Assembly: GCF_022678645.1 (NCBI RefSeq)
Contig: NZ_JALBWV010000001.1
Location: 124,001 to 188,000 of the forward strand
Length of the DNA: 64,000 nt
DNA from: Saccharopolyspora soli
Lineage (GTDB): Bacteria; Actinomycetota; Actinomycetes; Mycobacteriales; Pseudonocardiaceae
Direction: 5' to 3'
In this document: positions 34,719-43,024 of the stretch, one piece after another
How the letters are laid out: the number at the start of each line of letters is the position of its first letter
How positions within the stretch are numbered: position 1 is the stretch's first letter
Made by a program: the position numbers and the translations under genes
Notes under the pieces: model-generated
What the model was told of the DNA's origin: nothing
Databases searched by the model: none
The model's input: only the letters and a program-made list of their open reading frames with translations

Positions 34719-35249
34719 ATGCGAGAGGTCAGCGAGCGCGAGTTGGTAGCCGTCACCGGCGAGCGCATCCGAGTTCCCGATTCCGAGCACCTGGTGCACC
34801 TGCAGTTCCGGCGGTTCGCCGGTTGCCCGATCTGCAACGTGCACCTGCGCTCCATCGTTCAACGGCACGACGAGATCACCGCGGCGGGGATCCGCGAGGT
34901 GGTGTTCTTCCACTCACCCGCAGCCGAACTGCGCTCCTACGACCTGCCCTTCGCGGTCATCGGCGATCCGGGCAAGCGCTACTACCGCGAGTTCGGCGTC
35001 GAATCCAGCCTTCGTGCTCTGCTGCATCCGCGGACGTGGGGCGCGATCCTGCGCGGCTCAGCACTGACGCTCATGGGCAAGTACCGGCCGCCCGCGGCCG
35101 CGCAGGCGGGCGGTCGGCTTGGCTTGCCAGCGGACTTCCTGATCGCTCCCGGTGGCCGGGTGCACGCCGCCAAGTACGGCGCGCACGCCTACGACCAGTG
35201 GTCGGTCGACGAGTTGCTCGGACACGCTCGGGCGGCGACGTCCCGATGA
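34719..35249 (+). CDS. Peroxiredoxin-like thioredoxin-fold protein (AhpC/TSA-2 type)
   Basis: 176 residues. The active-site motif is FAGCPICNVHL, a CPxC in the position of the thioredoxin/peroxiredoxin catalytic loop, followed by VVFFHSPAAELRSYDLPF and VIGDPGKRYYREFGV, all typical of the peroxiredoxin-like (PF13911-type) group. It lacks a signal peptide. ATG 34719 is preferred over GTG 34716 because TGGAGGG then has normal spacing. It probably handles peroxide or thiol stress under the adjacent TetR repressor; the substrate is unknown. Confidence 0.8.
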   Translation: MREVSERELVAVTGERIRVPDSEHLVHLQFRRFAGCPICNVHLRSIVQRHDEITAAGIREVVFFHSPAAELRSYDLPFAVIGDPGKRYYREFGVESSLRALLHPRTWGAILRGSALTLMGKYRPPAAAQAGGRLGLPADFLIAPGGRVHAAKYGAHAYDQWSVDELLGHARAATSR

Positions 35250-35385
35250 CGTGGTACGACCTGATGCGCTGCACCGACACCTTCGGCGGTGGCGCGTCGG
35301 CCCAGGAGACGCCAGTTGGTCGCGGACCTACGTCACGGAGGCCGTGACTGGTGCGGGTGGCGGTGGCCATCGTCGCCTGGCGTGG

Positions 35386-35437
35386 ACGCGAAAAGGTTCC
35401 CCGTGCGCGATCATCGCGCGGGGAACCTCTTTCGCGT
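35386..35437. terminator. Hairpin between convergent genes (family C)
   Basis: Near-perfect arms of about 24 bases (ACGCGAAAAGGTTCCCC left, GGGGAACCTCTTTCGCGT right) with a three-base loop TCA and two single-base bulges. It lies between the ends of the peroxiredoxin-like gene and the small secreted protein gene and can terminate both. It shares the AAGGTTCCCC core with the hairpin at 33959. Confidence 0.75.
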
Positions 35438-35475
35438 CGTAATTCTTCCCGCAGAACAAGCACTTCTGGGATCGG

Positions 35476-35751
35476 CTAGTGGGTGGTGTCCCCGCCGACG
35501 GCTCCGTTCACTCCGCTGTCGCCGTGGGAGCCGCTGTAGTTGGAGCCGTGTCCTCGCGGACCGCCGTCCACGCTGCCGTTGCTCGGGCGGGCGTGGGAGT
35601 GGTGGTGGGCGTCGTGGCTGCCCGAATGGTTGGCCTGCATCGCGGGCATGGCGGCCAGGTCGGTCGTGGCGGCCGAAGCAACGCCCCCGATGCCCAGCGC
35701 CAGCGGCGCGGCCAGGGCCAATCCGACCATTGCTCGTGAAGTGGTACGCAT
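35476..35751 (-). CDS. Small secreted His/Gly-rich protein
   Basis: 91 residues. A signal peptide is clear: basic start, LALAAPLALGIGGVASA, likely cleavage after ASA near residue 27. The mature part is low-complexity and rich in His, Gly, Ser, with SGSHDAHHHSHARP, which could bind metal. GGGGGAACTGC precedes ATG 35751. No known family is recognised. It is followed, on the same strand upstream, by a membrane oxidoreductase pair, but about 130 bases separate them. Confidence 0.7.
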   Translation of the reverse strand: MRTTSRAMVGLALAAPLALGIGGVASAATTDLAAMPAMQANHSGSHDAHHHSHARPSNGSVDGGPRGHGSNYSGSHGDSGVNGAVGGDTTH

Positions 35752-35882
35752 TGCAGTTCCCCCGTCTTGGAGATTGCGATTGATGCTGTCGAGCTTGGCT
35801 CGTCGAGCGTGCGTTCCGCGTCGCGGCTAGCAACCAGATGGGCTTACCGGCTAGCTGCAACCGGTGTCCTGGAAGGCCGTAA

Positions 35883-36311
35883 CTACTGGGCGGCTGCCCG
35901 CGCCCGCCGCCAGGTGTTCGCCAAGCCGATCAGCAGCACCAGTACCCAGATCAGGCCGAGCGCGACGAGCAGTCCGGTTGACGTGTCGCCGTCGTGCAAG
36001 CCGGGACTCGGCGGAGTGCCGTAACGGCGCCACAGCAGCGGAACCGACAGCAACCCGAGCACACCGCTCAGTGCCGCACCTACCAGCAGCGGGCCGCGCC
36101 ACGAATGCGGCACGACGCGCGTGATGACGAGACCGGCCAACCCGACGACCGGTGCCACGAGCCCGTCGTGCACCACTGGCCCGCCCAGCAACCACGCCCA
36201 CGCGACGATGCTGCTCGACCCCTGCGACAGCACGAATTGTCCGAACAGGACACCGCCCCACACCAAGGCCGCCAGTCCGGGCAGCGCCAACACCACTCGC
36301 GCGGGCCTCAT
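35883..36311 (-). CDS. Small integral membrane protein coupled to the Mo-oxidoreductase
   Basis: 142 residues with four hydrophobic segments (VVLALPGLAALVWGGVLFG, HDGLVAPVVGLAGLVITRV, GPLLVGAALSGVLGLLSV, TGLLVALGLIWVLVLLIGL). Its ATG at 36311 overlaps the stop of the molybdopterin protein as ATGA, so the two are made together. No family with known function is recognised; it may be a membrane partner of that oxidoreductase. Confidence 0.75.
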   Translation of the reverse strand: MRPARVVLALPGLAALVWGGVLFGQFVLSQGSSSIVAWAWLLGGPVVHDGLVAPVVGLAGLVITRVVPHSWRGPLLVGAALSGVLGLLSVPLLWRRYGTPPSPGLHDGDTSTGLLVALGLIWVLVLLIGLANTWRRARAAAQ

Positions 36312-37435
36312 GCCGCCTCCAGTCGGCGCACCCATTTGGTCTGCAGCACGCCCGGCCGGTTCGGCGCGATGATCCGGCACGGGTAGCCGTGGTCGGCGTC
36401 GAGCGGTTCGCCGTTGAGCCGCAACGCCAGCAACGTCAACGGATCCGCGGTGTGCACGCCGGGCAGGATGCTGGCCCGGTAGAGCCCGTTGAGCTCCAGC
36501 GACACCACGTGCAGGTCGGTCCCCGGCTGGGCACCTGCCGTCCGCAGCAGGTCGGGCAGTGCGACCCCGGTCCAGGTCGCCGACTGGCTCCAGCCCTCGA
36601 CGCACGCGATCGGCAACTCGGCCGTGGTCTGCGGCAACGCCGTGAGCTCCGACAACGAGAATTCGCTGGTACCGGAGCCGGTGACAACTTCAAGTCGCCA
36701 GGCCGGATCGTAAGCGGCCGCCAGCACACCAGCGGCAGCTGCGGTCCGGTTCACCGGCACGCCCTGCGGTCCGTTGTCCGTCCGCCACGACAGCACCGAC
36801 ACCCGGCGCAAGGCGGGCACGGTGGCTCCTGCGGTCGCCACCACCGCGACACCGGTGACCAGCGCGGTCGCGCCGAGGAACCCACGCCGGGACAGGCCCT
36901 GAGCTGCTGGTTCGTCCCGGCCCACGCGCTCGCCCAGCGCGCGGCTGATGATCGGCAGCTTCACCGCGATGTGCACCAGGATCGAACCGATCGCGATCCA
37001 GGCCACCGCGTAGTGCACGGTCGGGAAGTAGAAGTTCCACGGGTAGTTCTGCGCGACGTTGAGCAGGCCGGTGGTCAGTTCGAAGAAGGCCGCGGCGGAC
37101 AGCACCAGGATCGACACCCGCTCCAGCGCGTGCGGCAGCGAACGCACCAGCGGCTTCTCGAAGAGCTTCGGGTAGACGCTCCAGAGTTTCGCGAACAGCA
37201 GCGGAATCGACGCGATACCGGAGATCACGTGCGTGCCCTGGGTGACCCGGTAGAGCCACACCGGCCGACTCGGCCAGCCGAACCAGGACGGCGGATGCTG
37301 GATCAGGTGGCTGATCAGACCCGTCACGAAGCACAACCCGAACGTGAGAGCGAGCCACAGCCCGATCCGCGCAGTCGCCCGCTCGTCGTGCGCTGCCGCA
37401 CCGAACCGCGGCCCCTCCCGCAACCGTCTCAACAC
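36308..37435 (-). CDS. Cytochrome b-like / molybdopterin (SUOX-fold) fusion oxidoreductase
   Basis: 375 residues. The first 190 hold about four membrane helices with histidines typical of a b-type cytochrome (TGLISHLIQHPP, TQGTHVISG, PTVHYAVAWIAIGSILVHI). A cytoplasmic SRRGFLGATAL segment leads into a fifth helix. The C-terminal 170 residues are a sulfite-oxidase-fold molybdopterin domain, with the Mo-ligand cysteine expected in LPIACVEGWSQSATWTGVAL and the ending DHGYPCRIIAPNRPG. Related fusions occur in actinobacteria; substrates are unknown. GTG 37435 is the first in-frame start. The rest of the locus gives no hint of a redox partner beyond the small membrane protein. Confidence 0.82.
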   Translation of the reverse strand: MLRRLREGPRFGAAAHDERATARIGLWLALTFGLCFVTGLISHLIQHPPSWFGWPSRPVWLYRVTQGTHVISGIASIPLLFAKLWSVYPKLFEKPLVRSLPHALERVSILVLSAAAFFELTTGLLNVAQNYPWNFYFPTVHYAVAWIAIGSILVHIAVKLPIISRALGERVGRDEPAAQGLSRRGFLGATALVTGVAVVATAGATVPALRRVSVLSWRTDNGPQGVPVNRTAAAAGVLAAAYDPAWRLEVVTGSGTSEFSLSELTALPQTTAELPIACVEGWSQSATWTGVALPDLLRTAGAQPGTDLHVVSLELNGLYRASILPGVHTADPLTLLALRLNGEPLDADHGYPCRIIAPNRPGVLQTKWVRRLEAA

Positions 37436-37515
37436 GCCAGCGACGCTAGAACGGCCCCGTGCCAGGTGACAGGGTTTGCCTGCTTACCGATTTGTGACGG
37501 GCGGACGCCAGTTGC

Positions 37516-38517
37516 TCAGGACTTTCCGCGCTGCGCCTCGGCGATGCTCGCGGTGTAGTGGTCGGCGATGTCGTCGCTCGTGCACAGCCAAACCTCCGGC
37601 GTCGAAGCGATCGTCTTGAGCACGCGCGCCAGGTACTTGAAGCGGTACGGCTGTCCGACGATGAAGGTGTGCAGCGGCAGGGCCATGACCCGGCCGGTGC
37701 TGGCCGAGTCCGCGAGCAGTTGCTCGAACTGGTCGAGGACGATCCGCTCGTAGTCGGGACCGGAGAGCCCAGGCGTCGTCACGAACATCATGAAGTCGTT
37801 GACGTCCAACGAATACGGCACCGACAGCATGCCCGGGACGTTCAGCTGGAACGGTTGATCGTCGCAGCACCAGTCGAGGAGGTAGCTGATCCCGGCGTCG
37901 GCGAGCAGTTCCGGTGTCGCGGCGGTTTCGGTGAGGCCGGGCCCGAGCCAGCCCCGTGGCCGGGCCGGGAGCGCGGCGTCCAGCGTTGCGAACATCTCCT
38001 GCAGGAACTGCGGCTCGGCCGCGGGATCCATGTCGTGCGCCATGATCGAGTTGGTCTTGCCGTGCGCGACCCATGCCCAGTCGCGCGCCACGCCAGCCTC
38101 GATGATCTCCGGGTACGCGGTGCACACGTCGGAGTTGACGATGCCTGTGGCGCGGATGCCGACTTCGTCGAAGAGGTCCAGCAACCGCCAGAAGCCGACC
38201 CGGTTGCCGTATTCGCGCCACCCGTGCGACAGCGGGTCGGGCACCGGACCACCGGCCCGGTCGATCGCGATGTCCGGGCGGAAGCGCTCGATGTTGAGAC
38301 CGACGTAGAACGCCAACCGGGCGCCGCCCGGAAAGCTCAGCGGCGGTCGGGAGACGATCGGGGAATAGGAGAAGAGTGGCAGTACCGCCTCTCCGCGTTT
38401 TTCAGTGGTGGTTGCGTCCACGCGAATCTCGCGTTTCGTGGTTTCTTGTGGCTGGTTTGCGTCACGGTCCCCTGGGGTGCGGTTGAGGAGGGCTGGGGTT
38501 GGTACGGGGCTACTCAT
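37516..38517 (-). CDS. Polysaccharide-deacetylase-family hydrolase (PuuE-like)
   Basis: 333 residues from ATG 38517, preceded by GTGGAGGAAAC. The NodB-like fold is seen in HGWREYGNRVGFWRLLDLFDEVGIRATGIVNSDV and in HGKTNSIMAHDMDPAAEPQFL, which corresponds to the PuuE/allantoinase-type lineage (HG followed by polar residues) rather than chitin deacetylases. PHTFIVGQPYR near the C-terminus is a likely metal or active-site histidine region. It is cytosolic (no signal peptide). The gene is single and has a perfect palindrome 54 bases upstream. The substrate is unknown: a ureide or acylated small molecule is possible. Confidence 0.82.
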   Translation of the reverse strand: MSSPVPTPALLNRTPGDRDANQPQETTKREIRVDATTTEKRGEAVLPLFSYSPIVSRPPLSFPGGARLAFYVGLNIERFRPDIAIDRAGGPVPDPLSHGWREYGNRVGFWRLLDLFDEVGIRATGIVNSDVCTAYPEIIEAGVARDWAWVAHGKTNSIMAHDMDPAAEPQFLQEMFATLDAALPARPRGWLGPGLTETAATPELLADAGISYLLDWCCDDQPFQLNVPGMLSVPYSLDVNDFMMFVTTPGLSGPDYERIVLDQFEQLLADSASTGRVMALPLHTFIVGQPYRFKYLARVLKTIASTPEVWLCTSDDIADHYTASIAEAQRGKS

Positions 38518-38570
38518 GTTTCCTCCACGACGCGGATCTTGGCGGTGGGTTCGCATGAATGCTCGAACCA

Positions 38571-38584
38571 TCACATTAATGTGA
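38571..38584. promoter_or_regulatory. Perfect AT-rich palindrome upstream of the deacetylase-like gene
   Basis: TCACATTAATGTGA is a perfect 14-base inverted repeat with only four G or C, standing out in a GC-rich background. It lies 54 bases before the start of the hydrolase gene, where a repressor would act. The TetR gene at 38811 is the nearest regulator, but this is not proven. Confidence 0.62.
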
Positions 38585-38663
38585 AGGTCAAACGAGCCCT
38601 GCTATGACGTCGGGCACATGTGGAGATAAATAAGAAGGTGCGTGGGTTGGAGCTCGCCTTGGG

Positions 38664-38709
38664 GTCGTGAGTGGTAACGGTCGTCATGGCGACCATTTCC
38701 ACTCACGAC
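38664..38709. repeat. Family B intergenic hairpin, copy 2
   Basis: Arms of 20 bases at 38664-38683 and 38690-38709 with two mismatches and a six-base loop TCATGG. Outer ends are GTCGTGAGTG and CACTCACGAC, identical to copy 1 at 28009. It lies between the TetR gene and the hydrolase gene. Confidence 0.82.
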
Positions 38710-38733
38710 GCGGCAGCGGCTCGGACGGTAGGT

Positions 38734-38779
38734 GCTCGTGAGTGAAAGCGCCGGTTCCAACCCAACACCGCTCACAAGC
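38734..38779. repeat. Family B hairpin, degenerate copy 3
   Basis: Arms GCTCGTGAGTG and CGCTCACAAGC, with two outer mismatches, and inner CCGGTT/AACC pairing. It is 25 bases from copy 2. Its decay suggests an older insertion of the same element. Confidence 0.6.
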
Positions 38780-38810
38780 CTCGGCACCACGCACGCCAAT
38801 CCCGCACCCT

Positions 38811-39422
38811 TTACGAGTCGCTGGGCCCTGCGGGCGGGCGGAGTCCGTCGAGGATGATGCGCAGGTTTCGGCGCCCTTGATCGGTTTTTGGTTCGAGCCC
38901 GATGGTGTGGTCGGCGGGTATCGCGGTCGCGAGGACGAACGGGATGTCCCGCCAGTCGAGGTCATCGCGGATCACGTGCTTGTCCTGCGCCCGCTGGACG
39001 AGTTGGCGCACGGCCCGCTGTAGCTGGTTGATCCGCGGCTTGAGATCGAGATGGGCTCCGGCGCCGGACAGCGCGTCGTGCAAACCACAGCTCGACGTCC
39101 GCAACCGCACGTAGACCTCGGCGAACTCGACGAAACCCCGCCAAGCGTCGGAGGCTTCGAGCGCACGCCGGGCACTTTCGGTCATCTCGTCGATGGTGTC
39201 CGTGAGGATCGCCGCGAGCAGCGCATCCACTGACGGAACCCGCCGGTAGAGCGTCCCCAGGCCCACTCCGGCACGTTGCGCGATGTCACGAGTGGTGACG
39301 GCGAGTCCCTGCTCGTCGAGCGCTTGCCGTGCTGCGGTGATCAGCCGCTCGACGTTGCGTTGCGCGTCCGCTCGCGGGCGGGTTTTGCCCTGCGCGAGCA
39401 GCGCATCCACTGCGGAGTGCAT
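38811..39422 (-). CDS. TetR-family regulator divergent from the Gfo/Idh gene
   Basis: 203 residues from ATG 39422. The helix-turn-helix is LITAARQALDEQGLAVTTRDIAQRAGVGLGTLYRRVPSVDALLAAI. The C-terminal part is of the actinobacterial TetR subgroup with a DWRDIPFVLATAIPADH segment. It is divergent from the Gfo/Idh oxidoreductase over 90 bases and likely represses it. The open frame upstream, to 39716, runs antisense to the neighbour and is not used. Confidence 0.87.
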   Translation of the reverse strand: MHSAVDALLAQGKTRPRADAQRNVERLITAARQALDEQGLAVTTRDIAQRAGVGLGTLYRRVPSVDALLAAILTDTIDEMTESARRALEASDAWRGFVEFAEVYVRLRTSSCGLHDALSGAGAHLDLKPRINQLQRAVRQLVQRAQDKHVIRDDLDWRDIPFVLATAIPADHTIGLEPKTDQGRRNLRIILDGLRPPAGPSDS

Positions 39423-39436
39423 GGTCGGAGTGTAGC

Positions 39437-39499
39437 TAACCGGGTCGCCATGTTCCGGTTCTGGTACGGTCGGATAAATGGAACAGCTTGACCCGGTTA
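39437..39499. promoter_or_regulatory. Widely spaced inverted repeat between TetR and Gfo/Idh genes
   Basis: TAACCGGGTC at 39437 and its exact complement GACCCGGTTA at 39490, 43 bases apart, flank the presumed promoter. Inside them lies a second pair, TGTTCC at 39451 and GGAACA at 39480. The 10-base arms are perfect. Repressor binding at both ends of the region would fit a divergent promoter. Confidence 0.5.
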
Positions 39500-39512
39500 T
39501 GGAGGCGTGCGG

Positions 39513-40601
39513 ATGACCAGGCCGATTCGCGTCGGGGTGCTGGGGGCCAACCCGGACCGGGGGTGGGCCGCGCGTGCGCACCTCCCGGCGATCATCGCGT
39601 CGCCCGAATTCGCACTCACTGCCGTCGCGACAACCCGCCAGGACAGCGCGGAAGCCGCGCGTGCGCGGTTCGACGCACGACACGCGTTCACTGATGCCCG
39701 CAGCCTCGCGTCGCACCCCGACGTCGATCTAGTGGTAGTCACCGTGAAAGTGCCCGCGCACGTCGAGTTGGTCACTGCGGCGCTGGAGGCTGGCAAGCAC
39801 GTGTACTGCGAATGGCCGCTGAGCACGACGGCCGCCGAAGCCGCCGCGTTGACCGCGAACGCGAACTCCGCTGGGGTCCATGCGGCTGTTGGCTTGCAGG
39901 CGCGTTTCGCCCCCGCCGTGCGCCAAGCCCGCGCGATGATCGCGGACGGCCGCATCGGGACGGTGCAGTCAGCCACGCTTTACAGCGCTCGCAGCAAGGG
40001 GAACACGCGTGACGTTCCTGCCTGGACGGCCTACACCTACCACCGCGGAACCGGTGCCGGTCTGGTCGAGGTCCTCGGTGGACACGCGATCGACCTCGTG
40101 CAGCACCTGCTCGGTCCGATCCGCGAGCTGTCCGCGAGAACAGCAATCCGAAGCCCCGAACACCGGATCGCCGAAACCGGCGAACCGATCAACGTCACCG
40201 CCCCTGACCACTTCCTCGCCAACGCCGAACTCGACAGCGGCGCGGTCATGTCCATCCAACTGCACGACGGCGAAGCGGCCGCACCGAGGACGCGCATCCA
40301 GATCGCAGGCACGGAAGGCAACATCGCGCTCACCTCAGTGCCAGAAGCCAACCCCTGGGCGGCGCAACTGCAGATCGGCGAACTAGCGCTCGCCGAATCT
40401 CGACCAGAAAGACCACAGTGGACACCGGTGCCGGTACCGGCCGACGACGCGAGCGAACTGCCAACAGAAGTGGCCAACGTAGCGCGTTTGTACCGACAGC
40501 TAGCAAAAGATCTCCGAGCAGGCTCGCGCATCACGCCAGACTTCAGAGCAGCCCACGACCTGCACGAACTCATCGAACAGGCCCTGCTGCCCGGCCAGTG
40601 A
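39513..40601 (+). CDS. Gfo/Idh/MocA-family oxidoreductase
   Basis: 362 residues. The N-terminal Rossmann fold begins VGVLGANPDRGWAARAHLPAI and contains VYCEWPLSTT, equivalent to the EKP motif but with EWP. The C-terminal domain has HRGTGAGLVEVLGGHAIDLV, with the catalytic histidine expected in GGHAIDL. Family members oxidise sugars, inositols or related polyols with NAD(P). ATG 39513 is preferred over GTG 39507, since TATGGAGG then has normal spacing. It is followed by a sugar-type MFS transporter and the E1/E2 operon. Confidence 0.88.
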   Translation: MTRPIRVGVLGANPDRGWAARAHLPAIIASPEFALTAVATTRQDSAEAARARFDARHAFTDARSLASHPDVDLVVVTVKVPAHVELVTAALEAGKHVYCEWPLSTTAAEAAALTANANSAGVHAAVGLQARFAPAVRQARAMIADGRIGTVQSATLYSARSKGNTRDVPAWTAYTYHRGTGAGLVEVLGGHAIDLVQHLLGPIRELSARTAIRSPEHRIAETGEPINVTAPDHFLANAELDSGAVMSIQLHDGEAAAPRTRIQIAGTEGNIALTSVPEANPWAAQLQIGELALAESRPERPQWTPVPVPADDASELPTEVANVARLYRQLAKDLRAGSRITPDFRAAHDLHELIEQALLPGQ

Positions 40602-40691
40602 GTCCGGAACCGCCGGTAAGCGCGTGAACGTGCAAGGAATTGTGCAGGCGTCGGCAAGAAAGGGTGGGTTTTCGGTTCTAGCGTCAGCGGT

Positions 40692-42098
40692 ATGGCAGCA
40701 GTCACCATCGCCAGTGAGCAGGACGTCGCCGACTTCATCGAAGCGGATCGGCCCGCCGGTTCGCGGATGCGTTGGGTTTGGGTGCTCGGTCTGGGCGGCG
40801 TTTTCTTCGAGGCTTATGCCAACGCCGCGCTGTCCGCCGGGCTCGGACCGCTGACCGACGAACTTGGGCTCGCCGCTGGCGAAGTTGGCTTGCTGGCCGG
40901 GTCGTCGATGCTCGTGGCGCTGGTGCTCGGGCCGGTGGCGGGGTTGCTCGCCGACCGGCTGGGGCGGGTGCCGATGTTGGTGGCCGCGAAGGTCGTCGCG
41001 CTGCTGTCCGCGATCATCGCTTCGACCTCCTCCGACTTGGCGCTGCTGCTGCTCGGGCGAGGTCTTGCTGGCGTGGCTTGGGCGTTCGACTTCGCCGTCG
41101 TCATGGCCTACCTCGCCGAGTTCCTGCCGACGCGCAAGCAGAGCAAGCTCAACCGCTGGCAGGGCATCTGGTACGTCGCCACCACCTGCAACCTCCTGAT
41201 CACGGTTGCCATCTACCAGGCGGGCGTCGGGCAGAGCATCTGGCGCTGGTCGCTCGCGTCGGCCGGGCTGATCGCTGCCGTGCTCGGCGTGCTGCAAGTG
41301 TTCCTGCTCAGCGAAAGCCCGCGTTGGCTGGCGAGCAAGGGCCGCTTCGACAAGGCCGCCCGAACACTGCGCGAGATCTACGGCGTCGACGTGGTCGCGG
41401 GCTCGGCAACGGCGGCACCCGCGCGGCCGCGGGAGTCGTCGCTGGGCGACATCTCCCAGTTGCTGCGTCGCCCGTACCGGCGGCGCACGGTGCTGGCCGT
41501 CGTCACATTCTTCTGCCAGGGTTTGGAATACTTCGCCATCGGCTGGTACCTGCCGGTGATCTCGTTGCAGCTGTTCGGCGACGACTTCACCGCCGCCGCG
41601 CTCGGTGCCACGCTGTTCAACGTGTTCGGCATCGTCGGCGGATTCGCTTCAGGCGTGCTGGCCCAGCGGTTCACCATTCGGCGCACCATGCTCGTCGGAT
41701 TCGCGCTCGCCGCCGTCGTGCTGATCCTGCTCGGCGTCCTCTTCGACGGCATCCCGCTGTGGCTCGCGTTCACGCTGCCCGCGCTGTTCCTGCTGCTGCA
41801 CTCCGGTGGCCCAGCGCCTGGCGGGATCAGCCTGGCCGCAGCGGCGTATCCGAGCAACCTGCGCGCCCTCGGCTCGGGCGTCACCAACATGGCGGGCAGC
41901 ACTGGTGGCGTCGTCGGGTCGTTCGTGTTCCCGCTGGTCCTTGACGCACTCGGGGCGGGACCCGCGATCGTCGTGATGGCCGCCATCCCGCTCACCGGGT
42001 TCCTGACGTCCTTGTTGATCCGCTGGGATCCGGAACGAGATCAGCGGCCCAGCGACGCGCGCACGGCGGAGACGATCTCCCCAGCACCGGGCACGTAG
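40692..42098 (+). CDS. MFS transporter (metabolite:H+ symporter / sugar type)
   Basis: 468 residues, 12 predicted helices. Motif A is GLLADRLGRVPMLVAAK and the cytoplasmic repeat after helix 6 includes SESPRWLASKGRFDKAARTLREI, typical of the sugar and aromatic-acid porter families. Its 3' end overlaps the convergent E1 beta gene by 58 bases. ATG 40692 is the first in-frame start. Together with the Gfo/Idh gene it may import and oxidise the substrate used by the operon that follows. Confidence 0.87.
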   Translation: MAAVTIASEQDVADFIEADRPAGSRMRWVWVLGLGGVFFEAYANAALSAGLGPLTDELGLAAGEVGLLAGSSMLVALVLGPVAGLLADRLGRVPMLVAAKVVALLSAIIASTSSDLALLLLGRGLAGVAWAFDFAVVMAYLAEFLPTRKQSKLNRWQGIWYVATTCNLLITVAIYQAGVGQSIWRWSLASAGLIAAVLGVLQVFLLSESPRWLASKGRFDKAARTLREIYGVDVVAGSATAAPARPRESSLGDISQLLRRPYRRRTVLAVVTFFCQGLEYFAIGWYLPVISLQLFGDDFTAAALGATLFNVFGIVGGFASGVLAQRFTIRRTMLVGFALAAVVLILLGVLFDGIPLWLAFTLPALFLLLHSGGPAPGGISLAAAAYPSNLRALGSGVTNMAGSTGGVVGSFVFPLVLDALGAGPAIVVMAAIPLTGFLTSLLIRWDPERDQRPSDARTAETISPAPGT

Positions 42099-43015
42099 GC
42101 GTCCTCCAATTCGGGGCTGAGCGGGATTGGCGCGAACGGTGCGCCAACCCGCTCGATCGGCGCGTCGAGGTAGTCGAAGGCGGCGTGCTGCACGGCCGCC
42201 GCGATCTCAGCTCCGAAACCCCCGTGCTCGACCGCCTCGTGCGCGACGACAAGCCGGTTCGTGCGGCGCACCGAGGCGACGATCGCGTCGAGATCCAGCG
42301 GCACGAGCGTGCGCGGATCGATCACCTCGACCTCGACTCCTTCGGCTGCAAGGCTTTTCGCCGCGTCTAGCGCCTCGTGAACGAGTCGCGACAGCGCGAC
42401 GACCGTGACGTCCCGGCCCTCTCGCAGCACGCGGGCCTGGCCCAGCGGCAGCGGCTTGATGCGGTCCGGCACCGGCCCTCGGCGGAAGTACAAGGTCTTG
42501 TTCTCGATGACCACGACCGGGTTGTCGTCGTGGATCGCGCTCGCGAGCAGCCCAGCGGCGTCCTCCGCGCAGCTGGGCATCACCACCTTGAGTCCGGGTA
42601 TGTGCGTCAGCCAGCTCTCCAGGCTCTGCGAATGCTGGGCGGCACCCCGGTAACCGGCACCGCCCTGGGTGCGCAACACCATCGGCACGCTCAGCTGGCC
42701 ACCGGACATGAAATGCGCCTTGGCCGCCTGGTTCACCAGTTGGTCCAGGGCGAGGGTGATGAAGTCGATGTACATGATCTCCAGCACCGGCCGCAGGCCG
42801 GACTGGGCGGCCCCGACCGCGACACCGCAGATCGCGGCCTCGCTGATCGGTGTGTTGATCAGCCGCTTCGTGCCGAACTCGTCGGCCAGGCCCGCGGTCG
42901 TGGTGTACGGCCCGCCTTGTGCGACGTCCTCGCCGAGCACGAACACCCTGGGATCGGCGCGCATCGCCTCGGCGAGCGCGGTGCTGATTGCCTTCGCGTA
43001 GGTCGTTTCGGGCAC
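42041..43015 (-). CDS. 2-oxoacid/acetoin dehydrogenase E1 beta subunit (pair 1)
   Basis: 324 residues. Transketolase pyrimidine-binding domain: VFVLGEDVAQGGPYTTTAGLADEFG, TPISEAAICGVAVGAAQSGLRPV; C-terminal domain with EVIDPRTLVPLD. The start is GTG 43015, GGAG upstream, nine bases after the E1 alpha stop. Last gene of the operon; its 3' end overlaps the convergent MFS gene. It forms an alpha2beta2 E1 with the 43025 gene, which decarboxylates a 2-oxo acid or acetoin and passes the acyl group to E2 lipoate. Confidence 0.93.
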   Translation of the reverse strand: MPETTYAKAISTALAEAMRADPRVFVLGEDVAQGGPYTTTAGLADEFGTKRLINTPISEAAICGVAVGAAQSGLRPVLEIMYIDFITLALDQLVNQAAKAHFMSGGQLSVPMVLRTQGGAGYRGAAQHSQSLESWLTHIPGLKVVMPSCAEDAAGLLASAIHDDNPVVVIENKTLYFRRGPVPDRIKPLPLGQARVLREGRDVTVVALSRLVHEALDAAKSLAAEGVEVEVIDPRTLVPLDLDAIVASVRRTNRLVVAHEAVEHGGFGAEIAAAVQHAAFDYLDAPIERVGAPFAPIPLSPELEDAYVPGAGEIVSAVRASLGR

Positions 43016-43024
43016 GGCGCTCCT

